Of a stretch of DNA of 64,000 nucleotides, positions 45,477 to 55,556 are shown one piece after another; position 1 is the first letter of the stretch; each line of letters opens with the position of its first letter. A program made the translations under genes and the position numbers. This DNA is from Bradyrhizobium sp. CSS354 (GTDB lineage: Bacteria > Pseudomonadota > Alphaproteobacteria > Rhizobiales > Xanthobacteraceae). Location: contig NZ_JAACFU010000004.1 in the NCBI RefSeq assembly GCF_029051725.1, positions 496,001-560,000 of the forward strand. The letters are read 5' to 3'. Under the pieces are notes generated by a model. The model saw only the letters and a list, made by a program, of their open reading frames with translations, was not told the origin of the DNA and did no database searches.

Positions 45477-46781
45477 TTATCCGTACAGCACCCTCGGGAG
45501 GATCGTGACGATGCCGGGCCAGAGCGTCAGCAGCAGAACGAAGCCGACCATGATGAGGAGATAGGGCATCGTGACGCGCGCGATGTAGCCGAGGCCGTCA
45601 TCGGTCAGGCCCTGGATCACGAACAGGTTGAAGCCGACCGGCGGCGTGATCTGCGCCATCTCGACGGCGAGCACCAGGAAGATGCCGAACCAGATCTCGT
45701 CGAAACCCGCGCCCTTCACGATCGGCAGCACGATCGGCAGCGTCATCACGATCATCGAGAAGCCGTCGAGGAAGCAGCCGAGGATCAGATAGAATAAAAT
45801 CAACACCACGATCAGCATGAAGGGCGACAGCCCGAGCCCCTTCACGAAGGCGGCGACTGTTTGCGGGATGCCGAGGAAGGCCGCAGCGTTGCCGAGGATC
45901 GAGGCGCCGAGCACGATCAGCGCGATCATCGAGCAGGTCACGACCGAGCCGATCAGCACGTCACGCATCACCTGCTGTGACATCGAGCCCTGTGCCCAGG
46001 CGACCAGCGCCGCGCCGAACACGCCGACAGCTGCGGCCTCCGACGGCGTCGCCAGTCCGCCATACATCGAGCCGAGCACGCAGGCGATCAGGAACAGCGC
46101 CGGCGCGAGGTCCTTCAGCGCCGCAAAACGTTCGCGCCACGGCACCTGCGAGAGTTTGGCTTCCGTCTCCGGCACCATGCCGGGGCTGAGGGTCGTGTGC
46201 AGCATCACCCACCCCATGAAGGTGGCGGCCAGCAGCAGGCCGGGCAGCACGCCGGCCGTGAACAGTTTCAGGATCGAGACGTCGCCCAGCACGCCATAGA
46301 TGATCATGATGTTGGACGGCGGGATCAGGAAGCCGAGCGTGCCGGCGCCGGCGAGCGAGCCGATCGCGATGTCGCGGGAATAGCCGCGGCGTGTGAGCTC
46401 GTTGAGCGACATGCGGCCGATCACCTGCGTCGTCGCCGCGGACGAGCCGGAGATCGCCGCGAAGATGGTGCAGCCGATCACGTTCACATGCAGAAGGCGC
46501 CCCGGCAGAAGCCCCGCCCAGGGCGCGAGCCCCTGGAACAGCGAACGTGACAGACGGGTGCGAAACAGCAACTCGCCCATCAGGATGAACAGCGGCAACG
46601 CCAGCAGTTCCTGCGTCGTCAAGATGTTCCAGGCGTATTGCGGCAGCAGCTTGTCCAGCGGGATCGAGCGGAACATCGCCAGCAGCAGCGTCGCAGTGAG
46701 CGCAAGCGTCAGGCCGATCCAGACGCCGCACGCCAGAAGCGCAAACAGCATCGCGAAGAGAGCGACGACTTCAATGGTCAT
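45477..46781 (-). CDS. TRAP transporter large permease (DctM type)
   Basis: The protein has 434 residues and about twelve membrane helices. LALPLFILMGELLFRTRLSR, then IGSLAGAGTLGFLIPPSN and ITPPVGFNLFVI, are standard DctM segments. It is the sodium-driven transport channel. It ends the five-gene unit hyuA-hyuB-dctP-dctQ-dctM. Confidence 0.95.
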   Translation of the reverse strand: MTIEVVALFAMLFALLACGVWIGLTLALTATLLLAMFRSIPLDKLLPQYAWNILTTQELLALPLFILMGELLFRTRLSRSLFQGLAPWAGLLPGRLLHVNVIGCTIFAAISGSSAATTQVIGRMSLNELTRRGYSRDIAIGSLAGAGTLGFLIPPSNIMIIYGVLGDVSILKLFTAGVLPGLLLAATFMGWVMLHTTLSPGMVPETEAKLSQVPWRERFAALKDLAPALFLIACVLGSMYGGLATPSEAAAVGVFGAALVAWAQGSMSQQVMRDVLIGSVVTCSMIALIVLGASILGNAAAFLGIPQTVAAFVKGLGLSPFMLIVVLILFYLILGCFLDGFSMIVMTLPIVLPIVKGAGFDEIWFGIFLVLAVEMAQITPPVGFNLFVIQGLTDDGLGYIARVTMPYLLIMVGFVLLLTLWPGIVTILPRVLYG

Positions 46782-46815
46782 GGAATCCGGTGTCCGCTGG
46801 CTGGCGCGTGGGCGA

Positions 46816-47409
46816 TCATTCGACGGGCGAGGCCTTCATGCGGTGATCCTCCAGCGGCAGGCCGAGCACGGCCTGGATCGCGCGCGCCAGGAACTGGAGC
46901 GTCAGCAGCAGCATGCCGAAGGTGACGACGGACTGCGGAAACCACAGCGGAGTGTCGCTCGAGGTCGAAACCTGGCCGCGCACATAGGCGCCGAAGGCGA
47001 ACTTCGCCATCGACGATGTCAGGAAGGCCATGAAGGCGAAGCCGGCGGCGGCCGACAGGATTTCGAGCGCGCGCTGAAACGGGGCCGGGACGTTCTTCAG
47101 CAGCAGCACGACACGGATATGGCCGCCGACGCGCAATGTCATGGCAGCACCGAAGGTGAAGGACGCCGCCATCAGATAGGAGGAATATTCCCAGGCGATC
47201 GAGATCGTGGGCGGAAAGAACGGCAGGAAGTTCGAGAGGAAGCGCGTTGCGACCTCGCACAGCATCAGCAGCGTCAGCATCAAGAGACAGCCGCCACCGA
47301 TCCAGCCGTCCAGCCGGCCAAGACGGTCAATGCCGTCGAGCAGGATGCGCAGCGGCGCCGGCGCCGCTGCGTTGAGACTCTGCGGAGCTGCCGGCGAAAC
47401 GCTGACCAC
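46816..47409 (-). CDS. TRAP transporter small permease (DctQ type)
   Basis: The protein has 197 residues, a GTG start and four membrane helices. SIAWEYSSYLMAASFTFGAA and TLRVGGHIRVVLLL match the DctQ family. It follows dctP by nine bases. Confidence 0.92.
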   Translation of the reverse strand: MVSVSPAAPQSLNAAAPAPLRILLDGIDRLGRLDGWIGGGCLLMLTLLMLCEVATRFLSNFLPFFPPTISIAWEYSSYLMAASFTFGAAMTLRVGGHIRVVLLLKNVPAPFQRALEILSAAAGFAFMAFLTSSMAKFAFGAYVRGQVSTSSDTPLWFPQSVVTFGMLLLTLQFLARAIQAVLGLPLEDHRMKASPVE

Positions 47410-47418
47410 GGCCCGGCC

Positions 47419-48417
47419 TCAGCGCTTCATTTCGGCGAGATAGGCCCGCACCGGCTTGTCGGCCGTCGGCACGCGCTTGACGAAAGCGTCAAGCTGCGGC
47501 GCCGTCTTGGCGCGAATGTCGGTGATCATGGCCTCCGAGACCGGTACCACCTCCATGCCGCCTTCCTTGAGGCGATTGAGGCTGTCGACGTCCGCCTTGA
47601 GCGAGTTCGCCCAGAAGCCCGGCTCCATCTTCGCGGCGATGCTCGCTATGAGCTGCTGCTGATCGGCGCTCAGTGCCTTCCAGGAATCGAGGTTGACGGT
47701 GAGCATCTGCGACGACCAGACGTGGTTGGTCGGGTAGATGTATTTCAGGAATTCCCAGAATTTGCCGTCGACGCCTGACACCGCCGAAGTGGAGACGCCG
47801 GAGACCGCGCCCGAGGCCAGCGCCGGAATGGTCTCGCCCCAGGGAATCATCACCGGCGCCATGCCGACCACGGCCAGCATATCGACGGCGTTCTTGTCGG
47901 GCACACGGATCTTGATGTTCTTCAACCCGTCGACATCGGCAACCTTGACCTTGAGATGCAGATATTGCGTCGGCCACGGCACGATGTAGAGGATCTTCTG
48001 GTTGTTGCGCGCGGCGACCTTCTCGTATTCGGGCCGCACGTATTTGTGCAGCACCTTCAATTCGTCCATCGAGCCGCAGAGAAAGGGAATGCTTTCGACG
48101 CCCATGAAGGGCTCGTCGCCGACCTGCTGGATGTTGAGGACATCGGCAAGCGGCACCAGGCCGTCGCGCACGGCGCGCAGATGCTCGGGGCCCTTGAAGC
48201 CAAGCTGGCCACCGGCCTTCACGGTGATCGCGACCGAGCCGCCGCTCTGCTTCTTCACCTCTTCCGCGAAGGCAAACGCGTTCTGGGTGTGGAAATTGCC
48301 GTCGGGCCATACCGTCGACATGTCCCAGCTCACCGTCGCCGCCCGCGCATGGGTTGAGATGTGGCCGGCTGCGAGCAGCGTCGCTGCGCCCGCTGTAAAA
48401 TTCCTTCGCGTGATCAT
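47419..48417 (-). CDS. TRAP transporter substrate-binding protein (DctP type)
   Basis: The protein has 332 residues. The leader MITRRNFTAGAATLLAAG is of twin-arginine type. The mature fold has WPDGNFHTQNAFAFAEEVKK, then LKNIKIRVPDKNAVDMLAVV, with the arginine that grips the substrate carboxylate in other DctP proteins. The neighbouring oxoprolinase-type genes suggest a cyclic amide or amino-acid-like carboxylate, but the ligand is unknown. Confidence 0.93.
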   Translation of the reverse strand: MITRRNFTAGAATLLAAGHISTHARAATVSWDMSTVWPDGNFHTQNAFAFAEEVKKQSGGSVAITVKAGGQLGFKGPEHLRAVRDGLVPLADVLNIQQVGDEPFMGVESIPFLCGSMDELKVLHKYVRPEYEKVAARNNQKILYIVPWPTQYLHLKVKVADVDGLKNIKIRVPDKNAVDMLAVVGMAPVMIPWGETIPALASGAVSGVSTSAVSGVDGKFWEFLKYIYPTNHVWSSQMLTVNLDSWKALSADQQQLIASIAAKMEPGFWANSLKADVDSLNRLKEGGMEVVPVSEAMITDIRAKTAPQLDAFVKRVPTADKPVRAYLAEMKR

Positions 48418-48456
48418 TGAGCCCCTCCGTTTGCTACGCGCATGACGCCTGAGGCG

Positions 48457-50115
48457 TCATCGCGTATGCCCATAAACTGCAACCGCGTTGTCGGCAGACA
48501 CGAGGCCGCTTTCGATGTCGTCGTTGACGGCTGTCGGCGCGCGCTCCCGGGGATCGCCGATGCCGGCGCCGCCTGGTGTCAGCACCACCAGCCGGTCGTC
48601 CGGCGGCACCTGCTGAAAGCCTTTCCCACGCAGCTTCTTGCCGGACTTCAGGCCGACATAGCCGGCCTCGCCGTTCTTGCCGCCATCGCGGCCCCGCGGC
48701 GGATGATCGATGCGGTCGAACGCCGCCAGGATGTCGAACGGCGCATCGACGCCGCTGCCGACCTCGATGATCTGGCCGAGGCCACCGCGGGTGCGCCCTG
48801 CTCCCCCGGAATCCGGACGCAGTTCCTTGCGCCAGAAGATCAGCGGCGTCTGCGTCTCGGCGATCTCGACCGGCGTGCCGCGCACGCCGCTGGGATAGGC
48901 AGTCGCCGACAGCCCGTCCTTCGCAAAACGCGCGCCGGTGCCGCCATTGGAGGTCACCGCCATCGAGAATCCGTAATTGCCGCCGGCGCCCGAGCGGGTC
49001 TGTCCGCGCACGTTGAGATTCCACAGGCACGAGGTGCCTTCCGCGGGCACGCGCTCCGGAATGATCTGGCGCAGGCAGCCGAACACGACGTCGGGCAGCA
49101 TCTGGCCGATGATGTGACGCGAGGCGACCGGCGCCGGCTTCGGCGCATTGAGGATCGCGCCTGGCGGAGCCGACACCGTCAGCGGCGAGAGCGAGCCGGC
49201 ATTGTTCGGGATCTGCGAGGCGACGACGCAGCCGAGACCGAACACGGTGTAGGCGATGGTGTAGGACAGAGGCACGTTGATGCCGAACCTGGACGCGGCC
49301 GAGGTGCCGTCGAAATCGACGTGAATGCCTTCGTCCGAGATCGTCAGCGTCGCCTCAAGCGAGACCGGCGCGTCATAGCCGTCGACCACCATGGTGTTGC
49401 GCCAGGTGCCCTTCGGCAGTTTGGCGATCTCGGCCAGCACGGCCTCGCGCGAGCGGTCGCAAATGTAGTCGCCGAGCGCATCGAGCGAGTTGATGCCGAA
49501 CTCGGTCATCATCTCGACCAGGCGCTCGCAACCGACGTCGTTGCAGCCAGCGAGCGAGTAGGTGTCGCCCTCGGTGTCGATCGGCAGCCGCGTGTTGGTG
49601 CGGATCATCGCCATCAGCGTCTCGTTGACGACGCCCTGGTCGATCAGCTTCAGCATGGGGATGTAGAGCCCCTCCATGAACACGTCGGTGGCGTCGGGTC
49701 CGAAGCCGATGCCGCCGATGTCCATGAGATGGCTGGTGCAGGAAAACAGCGCGACCGGCTTGCCGTCCTTGAAGCAGGGCGTGGTGACGACGAAATCGTT
49801 GAGATGGCCGGTGCCCATCCAGGGATCGTTGGTGATGTAGGCGTCGCCCTCCTTCATCGTCTCGATCGGAAAGTGGGCAATGAAGTGCTTGACCGATTCC
49901 GCCATCGAGTTAACGTGGCCGGGCGTGCCGGTCACCGCCTGCGCCAGCATCCGTCCCTTGAGGTCGAACACGCCGGCCGAGAGGTCGCCGCATTCGCGCA
50001 CGATCGGGCTGAAGGCGGTGCGGAGCAGCACCTGCGCCTGCTCCTCGACCACGGCGATCAGCCGGTGCCACATGATCTGAAGGTCGATCAGGCTCGCGCC
50101 GCTTGCCTTGCTCAT
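48457..50115 (-). CDS. Hydantoinase B / oxoprolinase family protein
   Basis: The protein has 552 residues. VVEEQAQVLLRTAFSPIVRE and AYITNDPWMGTGHLNDFVV, then GTGARFAKDGLSATAYPSG, identify HyuB. With HyuA it forms ATP-dependent hydantoinase, 5-oxoprolinase or acetone-carboxylase-like enzymes. It lies two bases past hyuA, so they are surely co-expressed. Confidence 0.94.
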   Translation of the reverse strand: MSKASGASLIDLQIMWHRLIAVVEEQAQVLLRTAFSPIVRECGDLSAGVFDLKGRMLAQAVTGTPGHVNSMAESVKHFIAHFPIETMKEGDAYITNDPWMGTGHLNDFVVTTPCFKDGKPVALFSCTSHLMDIGGIGFGPDATDVFMEGLYIPMLKLIDQGVVNETLMAMIRTNTRLPIDTEGDTYSLAGCNDVGCERLVEMMTEFGINSLDALGDYICDRSREAVLAEIAKLPKGTWRNTMVVDGYDAPVSLEATLTISDEGIHVDFDGTSAASRFGINVPLSYTIAYTVFGLGCVVASQIPNNAGSLSPLTVSAPPGAILNAPKPAPVASRHIIGQMLPDVVFGCLRQIIPERVPAEGTSCLWNLNVRGQTRSGAGGNYGFSMAVTSNGGTGARFAKDGLSATAYPSGVRGTPVEIAETQTPLIFWRKELRPDSGGAGRTRGGLGQIIEVGSGVDAPFDILAAFDRIDHPPRGRDGGKNGEAGYVGLKSGKKLRGKGFQQVPPDDRLVVLTPGGAGIGDPRERAPTAVNDDIESGLVSADNAVAVYGHTR

Positions 50116-50117
50116 GA

Positions 50118-52202
50118 TCAGGCCGCCTTTCGTTCCATGACGATGCTACCGGCACCGTCGATATGCGCGTCAAAACTGTTCGAGACGAAGGTGGACGTTT
50201 CGTCCTCCGCGATCACGGCGGGACCTGCAATCGTCGCGCCTGGCGCCATATCCTCGCGGCGGTAGAGCGGGATCTCGATCACCTCCCCCGCCCGGCCATC
50301 GAAGAACTTGCGGCTTCCGGTCGCCTTCCCGGCGGGCTTGCGCGTAACGGCCGCGACCGTAGCCGGATTGCGCGCCTCGGTCGTCGCAAGCACGGACCAG
50401 CTCAACACCTCGATCGCCGCACCCGGGATCGATCGCTCGAACATCGCCGCATAATCCGCTTCGAACTTCTGGCGCAGGCCGGCCAGATCGGTCGCCGCCA
50501 ACCGCCGGTTCGGCAACTCGATCGAGATCTCATGGCCCTGGCCGACATAGCGCATGAAGGCGGCGCGGCGCTCGCGCACCGGCGCACCTGCTGCCCCCGT
50601 TTCGACCAGCGCACGCGCCTCGGTCACCATCTCCTGGAGCAGGTCGGAAACACCATCGGTGTCGAAATAGTCGAGCCGCACATGACGGCTGCGCACCAGC
50701 TCGTAGGCGATCGGAGCCGCAAGGAAACCGACGGCCGAGCCGACGCCGGCATTGGAAGGAACGATCACGCGGGAGACGCCGATCTTCTCGGCGACGCGCG
50801 CCGCATGCAACGGTGCCGCGCCGCCGAAAGCGATCAGCGTATGCTGACCGACAATCTCACCGCGCTCGACCGCATGAACGCGCGCCGCACTCGCCATGTT
50901 CTCGCAGACGACCTCGTGCACGGCATAGGCCGCAGTCTCCGCCGACAGACCGAGCGGCTCGCCCACGGCGCGCAGCAGGGCCTGCTTCGAGAGCTCAGGG
51001 TCGAGCTTGATCGTTCCACCCGCGAAGTCGTCGGGATCGATCATGCCGAGCGCAACGTCGGCATCCGTCACGGCCGGGCGCAGGCCGCCGCGGCCGTAGC
51101 AGGCAGGCCCGGGCTCCGACGAGGCACTCTCGGGGCCGACCGTGACGCGCTTCATCGCATCGACATGGGCGATCGAGCCGCCGCCGGCGCCGATCTCGAC
51201 CATCTCGATCACGGGAATCCGCACTGGCAGACCCGAACCTTTCAGGAAGCGTGCAGCGCGATCGACCTCGAACACGCGCGAGGTCTCGGGCTGGTATTTT
51301 TCGATCAGGCAGATCTTTGCCGTGGTGCCGCCCATGTCGAAGGACAGCACCTTGCTCTCGCCGAGACGCGCCGCGATCTGCGCCGCGAAAATGGCGCCCC
51401 CGGCAGGACCGGATTCGACCAGGCGCACCGGGAAGCGCCGCGCCGTCTCGATCGAGGTGACACCGCCGCCGGAGGTGACGAGATAGATCGCACCGCGGTA
51501 CTGCTCGACCTGCAAGGCGTCGGACATGCGGGCGAGATAACCGTCGATCAGCGGTTGCACATAGGCGTTGGCCACCGCAGTCGATGTGCGCTCATATTCG
51601 CGGATCTCCGGGCACACCGCGGACGATACGGTCACGGAAATGCCGGGCATCTCCTCGCTGATGATTGCGGCCGTGCGGCGCTCGTGCTCGGGATTGGCGT
51701 AGGAGTGCAGGAACGCGATCGCGACACTCTCGACGTTCAGCGCACGCAATCTTGGCGCGAGCGCGCGCACCGCAGCTTCGTCCAGCGGGAGGCGGACGCC
51801 ACCGTGGGCGTCGATACGCTCCGGCACGGTGAAGCGCAGGGATCGCGGCGCCAGCGGCTTCGGCTTGTCGATGCTGAGGTCATACTGGTCGTAGCGGCTC
51901 TCGGTGCCGATATCGAGCACGTCACGAAAGCCCTCGGTCGCGATCAGCGCCGTCTTGGCGCCGCGACGCTCTATGATGGCGTTGGTCGCGAGTGTCGTGC
52001 CGTGAATGAAGACGTCGATGTCGCTGATATGGGCACGCGCATCAGCGAGAATGAGCCGCATGCCATCGAGCACCGCCTGTTCGGGCCGCTGCGGCGTCGT
52101 CAGCAGTTTGCGCGTCTTGCGATCCTGCCCCACGTCCAGCACGATGTCGGTGAACGTGCCACCAATATCGACGGCAAGCCGCACCTCGGCTCCCTCAAGC
52201 AT
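50118..52202 (-). CDS. Hydantoinase A / oxoprolinase family protein
   Basis: The protein has 694 residues. The ATP-binding start RLAVDIGGTFTDIVLDVG, then FIHGTTLATNAIIERRGAKT, LVESGPAGGAIFA and SFDMGGTTAKICLI, identify HyuA. With HyuB it hydrolyses a cyclic amide at the cost of ATP. The substrate (hydantoin, 5-oxoproline or a related ring) cannot be told from sequence. It is the first gene of the transporter unit. Confidence 0.94.
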   Translation of the reverse strand: MLEGAEVRLAVDIGGTFTDIVLDVGQDRKTRKLLTTPQRPEQAVLDGMRLILADARAHISDIDVFIHGTTLATNAIIERRGAKTALIATEGFRDVLDIGTESRYDQYDLSIDKPKPLAPRSLRFTVPERIDAHGGVRLPLDEAAVRALAPRLRALNVESVAIAFLHSYANPEHERRTAAIISEEMPGISVTVSSAVCPEIREYERTSTAVANAYVQPLIDGYLARMSDALQVEQYRGAIYLVTSGGGVTSIETARRFPVRLVESGPAGGAIFAAQIAARLGESKVLSFDMGGTTAKICLIEKYQPETSRVFEVDRAARFLKGSGLPVRIPVIEMVEIGAGGGSIAHVDAMKRVTVGPESASSEPGPACYGRGGLRPAVTDADVALGMIDPDDFAGGTIKLDPELSKQALLRAVGEPLGLSAETAAYAVHEVVCENMASAARVHAVERGEIVGQHTLIAFGGAAPLHAARVAEKIGVSRVIVPSNAGVGSAVGFLAAPIAYELVRSRHVRLDYFDTDGVSDLLQEMVTEARALVETGAAGAPVRERRAAFMRYVGQGHEISIELPNRRLAATDLAGLRQKFEADYAAMFERSIPGAAIEVLSWSVLATTEARNPATVAAVTRKPAGKATGSRKFFDGRAGEVIEIPLYRREDMAPGATIAGPAVIAEDETSTFVSNSFDAHIDGAGSIVMERKAA

Positions 52203-52342
52203 TCCAAATTCTCCGTGCTGATCGTCAAGACTGAGGACAAAAGCGCAGCAATTTCCATGCCATGGATGACAGGAACATGCTGTGTCCAGCTATTCTGCTT
52301 GGCACCCATGCAATAGGCAAGGCGTGTTCGCAGCCCGCGCGA

Positions 52343-53149
52343 TCAGAGCAGGAATGCAAGCGCCGCTTCACAGCGCTCCTCGACCTTCAGCGTGAGGAGA
52401 TCATCGGCGCGGGTGCGTCCAAGATTGACCGCAGCGATCGGGATTTGCCGGCGCGCGGCAGCCTGCACGAAGCGGAAGCCGGAATAGACCATCAGTGACG
52501 AGCCGACGATGAGCATGGCGTCGGCCTGCGCCAGATGATCCTGCGCGGTCGCGACTACATCGCGCGGGACGTTCTCGCCGAAGAAGACGACATCGGGCTT
52601 GAGGATGCCGCCGCAGGCTTCGCAAGGAGGCACCTTGAACGACGAAAAATCGGCGTGCTCGAGATCGGCGTCGCCGTCGGGCGCATCCGCGGCGTCGAGC
52701 GTGAGCCATGCTGCATTGGCGTGGCCGAGCCTGTCCTGGAATTCGTTGCGCGGCGTCTTCGCTCCGCAGCCCATGCAGCGGACAAGGTCCAGCCGGCCAT
52801 GCAGGTCGATCACCTGGCGGTGGCCTGCGGATTGATGCAGCCGGTCGACGTTCTGGGTCAGCAGCATTTCGCAACGCCCGCTCGCCTCGAGCCGGGCGAG
52901 CGCGTGATGCGCATCGTTCGGCCTCGCCTGGCCGAACCGCCGCCAGCCGATCAGGCTGCGCGCCCAATAGCGCCGACGCGTATGCTCTTCCGACATGAAC
53001 GCCTGAAAGTTCACCGGCTGCGTCCGCTTCCAGTTACCATGGCTGTCGCGATAATCAGGAATGCCCGAATTGGTGCTACAGCCGGCGCCGGTCAGCACGA
53101 ACAGACGTTCGTGCCGGCCGACGAAATCCTGAAGCGGATGGTTTGTCAT
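52343..53149 (-). CDS. NAD-dependent protein deacylase (sirtuin)
   Basis: The protein has 268 residues. FVLTGAGCSTNSGIPDYRD and LLTQNVDRLHQSAGH, with the catalytic histidine in IDLHGRL, identify Sir2. Two CxxC pairs (CMGC and CEAC) form the zinc site. It removes acyl groups from lysines, using NAD. The insertion between the zinc pairs is longer than usual (DAADAPDGDADLEHAD). It lies 52 bases after an SDR gene. Confidence 0.93.
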   Translation of the reverse strand: MTNHPLQDFVGRHERLFVLTGAGCSTNSGIPDYRDSHGNWKRTQPVNFQAFMSEEHTRRRYWARSLIGWRRFGQARPNDAHHALARLEASGRCEMLLTQNVDRLHQSAGHRQVIDLHGRLDLVRCMGCGAKTPRNEFQDRLGHANAAWLTLDAADAPDGDADLEHADFSSFKVPPCEACGGILKPDVVFFGENVPRDVVATAQDHLAQADAMLIVGSSLMVYSGFRFVQAAARRQIPIAAVNLGRTRADDLLTLKVEERCEAALAFLL

Positions 53150-53201
53150 GGCGCAGATGTAATCTGCGCAGGCCGGTTTTGCCAGATGGCCAGGAAGCCC
53201 G

Positions 53202-54038
53202 CTAGCTCGCCCAGTTCTCGCGGAATTCGGGAAACAGCGTCAAACCTCCGCAGGCGTAGATGGTCTGCCCGGTGATGTAGCTTGCTTCGTCCGAGGCGAG
53301 GAAGGCGAACACCGCAGCGATCTCTTCCGGTGTGCCGACGCGGCCGAGCGGAATGTGGCTGGTGACCACGCCGCGTTTTTCCGGATCGCCGGTCCAGGCC
53401 GTATTGATCGGGGTGTCGATCGCGCCGGGACCGACCGCATTGACGCGAATGCCGCGGCCGGCGAATTCCAGCGCCAGCGTGCGGGTCAGATTGGCGATGC
53501 CGCCCTTGCTGATCGAATAAGCGAGGTAGCCGGGTTTTGGAATGATCTGGTGCACGCTGGAGCAATTGATGATGCTGCCGCCTGCGCCGCGCGCGACGAA
53601 ATGGGCGAGCGCCTTCTGGGCGCAGAACACGGCGCCGTTGAGATTGACGTCGATGATGCGGCGGTAGGTTTCGATGTCGAGCGACTCGCTCGGCGATTCC
53701 CGTTGGAAGCCGGCATTGTTGACGAGGCAGTCGAGGCGCTTCCAGCGCGCCAGAATGGTCTCGAACATCGCGGCGACCTCTTGCTCATGACCGACATCGG
53801 CCTTGACGATGATGTGATCGAGCTTGCCATGGCCGCGGTCACCCGATGCCGTCCGTGCCAGCGCGAGTGTCTCCTCGGCCCCTTCATGGTGACCGAAATA
53901 GTTGATGGCGACGGTCGCGCCTTCCTGGGCAAGCCGGATGGCGACGGCACGGCCGATGCCTTGGGAGGCGCCGGTCACCAGCGCGTACTGGCCGACAAGA
54001 CGCGAGTGAAACGAGGTCGAGCGATCGGTTTGTGGCAT
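53202..54038 (-). CDS. SDR family oxidoreductase
   Basis: The protein has 278 residues. ALVTGASQGIGRAVAIRLAQ, NNAGFQRE, then SSVHQIIPKPGYLAYSISKG with the Tyr-x3-Lys pair, and YITGQTIYACGG show a classical SDR, closest to glucose 1-dehydrogenase/FabG types. The 20-residue leader is longer than usual. The substrate is unknown. Confidence 0.92.
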   Translation of the reverse strand: MPQTDRSTSFHSRLVGQYALVTGASQGIGRAVAIRLAQEGATVAINYFGHHEGAEETLALARTASGDRGHGKLDHIIVKADVGHEQEVAAMFETILARWKRLDCLVNNAGFQRESPSESLDIETYRRIIDVNLNGAVFCAQKALAHFVARGAGGSIINCSSVHQIIPKPGYLAYSISKGGIANLTRTLALEFAGRGIRVNAVGPGAIDTPINTAWTGDPEKRGVVTSHIPLGRVGTPEEIAAVFAFLASDEASYITGQTIYACGGLTLFPEFRENWAS

Positions 54039-54111
54039 GGGTTCTCTCCGGGATGCCCTGATCAGCGACGGAACCGGCCTTTTGTTCCATCCCTCAGCGC
54101 AACGCTGCGAT

Positions 54112-55431
54112 TCATTCGGCGCGGCGCGCGAATGGCGAGGTCAGTATCTGATACAGGATGATGGCGCCAAAGGTTGCGGTGCCGATCCCGCCGATGGTGA
54201 AGGCGCCGAATTTGAGCGTGAGGTCGCCGGCGCCTGCGGTGAGCGCGACCGCGACGGTGATCAGGTTTGCCGGACTTGAGAAGTCGACCTTGTTCTCGAC
54301 CCAGATCCGGCCGGCCATCGCGGCGATCAATCCGAACAGCACGATCGAGAGCCCACCGATGACGGGACCCGGGATCGACAGGATCAGCGCGCCGAATTTC
54401 GGCGAGAAGCCGAGCAGGATGGATACCATGGCCGCGAACGCAAACAGCAAGGTCGAATAGACCTTCGTGGCCGCCATGACGCCGATGTTTTCGGCATAGG
54501 TGGTAACGCCGGTGCCGCCGCCGAAAGCAGCCACGATGGTTGCGAGGCTGTCGGCGAGCAAGGCGCGGCCGAGATAGTCGTCAAGGCTCCGGCCCGTCAT
54601 GGCGCCGACGGCCTTGATGTGACCGAGGTTCTCGGCGACGAGGATGATCGCAACCGGCGCGATCAGGACGATCGCATCGGCCTGGAAGGTCGGCGTGGTA
54701 AAACTCGGCAGTCCGATCCACGGCGCGGCCGCAAGCTGGGTGAAGTCAATCGGCTTGCCGAATCCGAGGCCGTTCGCGAACAACAGGTACAAAACATATC
54801 CGCCGATCGCGCCGAGAATGATCGGCAGGCGGCGCCATAGACCAGGTGCGGCAACGGCAACCACGCCGATGATCAGAACGGTCGCGAGCCCGATTGCTGT
54901 GTCGAACGCATTGGCGCTCACTGCCTTGACCGCCACGGGCGCGAGGTTGAGGCCGATCGCGGCGACCACGGCGCCGGTGACGGCCGGCGGCAACAGCCTC
55001 TCGACCCAGCCAACCCCCGACCACATCACGATCAGCGCGATCACGCCGTAAAGGACGCCGGCCCCGACGATGCCGCCAAGCGCAACCGACAGGTTCGGGT
55101 TCGGCCCGTGCCCGGCATAGCCGGTGGCGGCGATGACGACCGCGATGAACGCGAAGCTCGAGCCGAGATAGCTCGGCACGCGGCCCGCGACGATGACGAA
55201 GAAGATCAGCGTGCCGATGCCGGAAAACAGCACCGCAACATTGGGATCGAACCCCATCAGCAGCGGCGCGATGATCGTCGAGCCCGACATTGCGACGCAA
55301 TGCTGGAGACCGGAGACGACGGTCTGGCCAAGCGGCAGCCGCTCCTCGGGCATGATCACGCCGGCGGACTTCAGAGTCCAACGCGGAAAATAGCCTTGCG
55401 CTCGCTGCTCGGAGCCCGTTGCAATCGGCAT
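54112..55431 (-). CDS. NCS2 family nucleobase permease (uracil/xanthine type)
   Basis: The protein has 439 residues and about twelve to fourteen membrane helices. GQTVVSGLQHCVAMSGSTII, then LLMGFDPNVAVLFSGIGTLI, GRVPSYLGSSFAFI, and the family motif GGGTGVTTYAENIGVMAATK are clear. The pattern is close to UraA/RutG proton-coupled uracil permeases. GGGGGG precedes the start at 55431; an upstream frame has no family resemblance. It is divergent from dctA. Confidence 0.93.
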   Translation of the reverse strand: MPIATGSEQRAQGYFPRWTLKSAGVIMPEERLPLGQTVVSGLQHCVAMSGSTIIAPLLMGFDPNVAVLFSGIGTLIFFVIVAGRVPSYLGSSFAFIAVVIAATGYAGHGPNPNLSVALGGIVGAGVLYGVIALIVMWSGVGWVERLLPPAVTGAVVAAIGLNLAPVAVKAVSANAFDTAIGLATVLIIGVVAVAAPGLWRRLPIILGAIGGYVLYLLFANGLGFGKPIDFTQLAAAPWIGLPSFTTPTFQADAIVLIAPVAIILVAENLGHIKAVGAMTGRSLDDYLGRALLADSLATIVAAFGGGTGVTTYAENIGVMAATKVYSTLLFAFAAMVSILLGFSPKFGALILSIPGPVIGGLSIVLFGLIAAMAGRIWVENKVDFSSPANLITVAVALTAGAGDLTLKFGAFTIGGIGTATFGAIILYQILTSPFARRAE

Positions 55432-55556
55432 GTTCCCCCCAGTTGCGGTGCAGCGACCGATCTTCGTGCGAACAGACAAAAATGTGATTGTCGCTTCTGC
55501 GGCGGCCATCACATGATGCAAATCAAACAAGACCAATACGTTCCGGGGCCTACTCT

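Noticed and set aside
50163..52316. Plus-strand frame opposite hyuA (717 codons)
   Set aside because: Shadow of hyuA; low-complexity composition and no motif.
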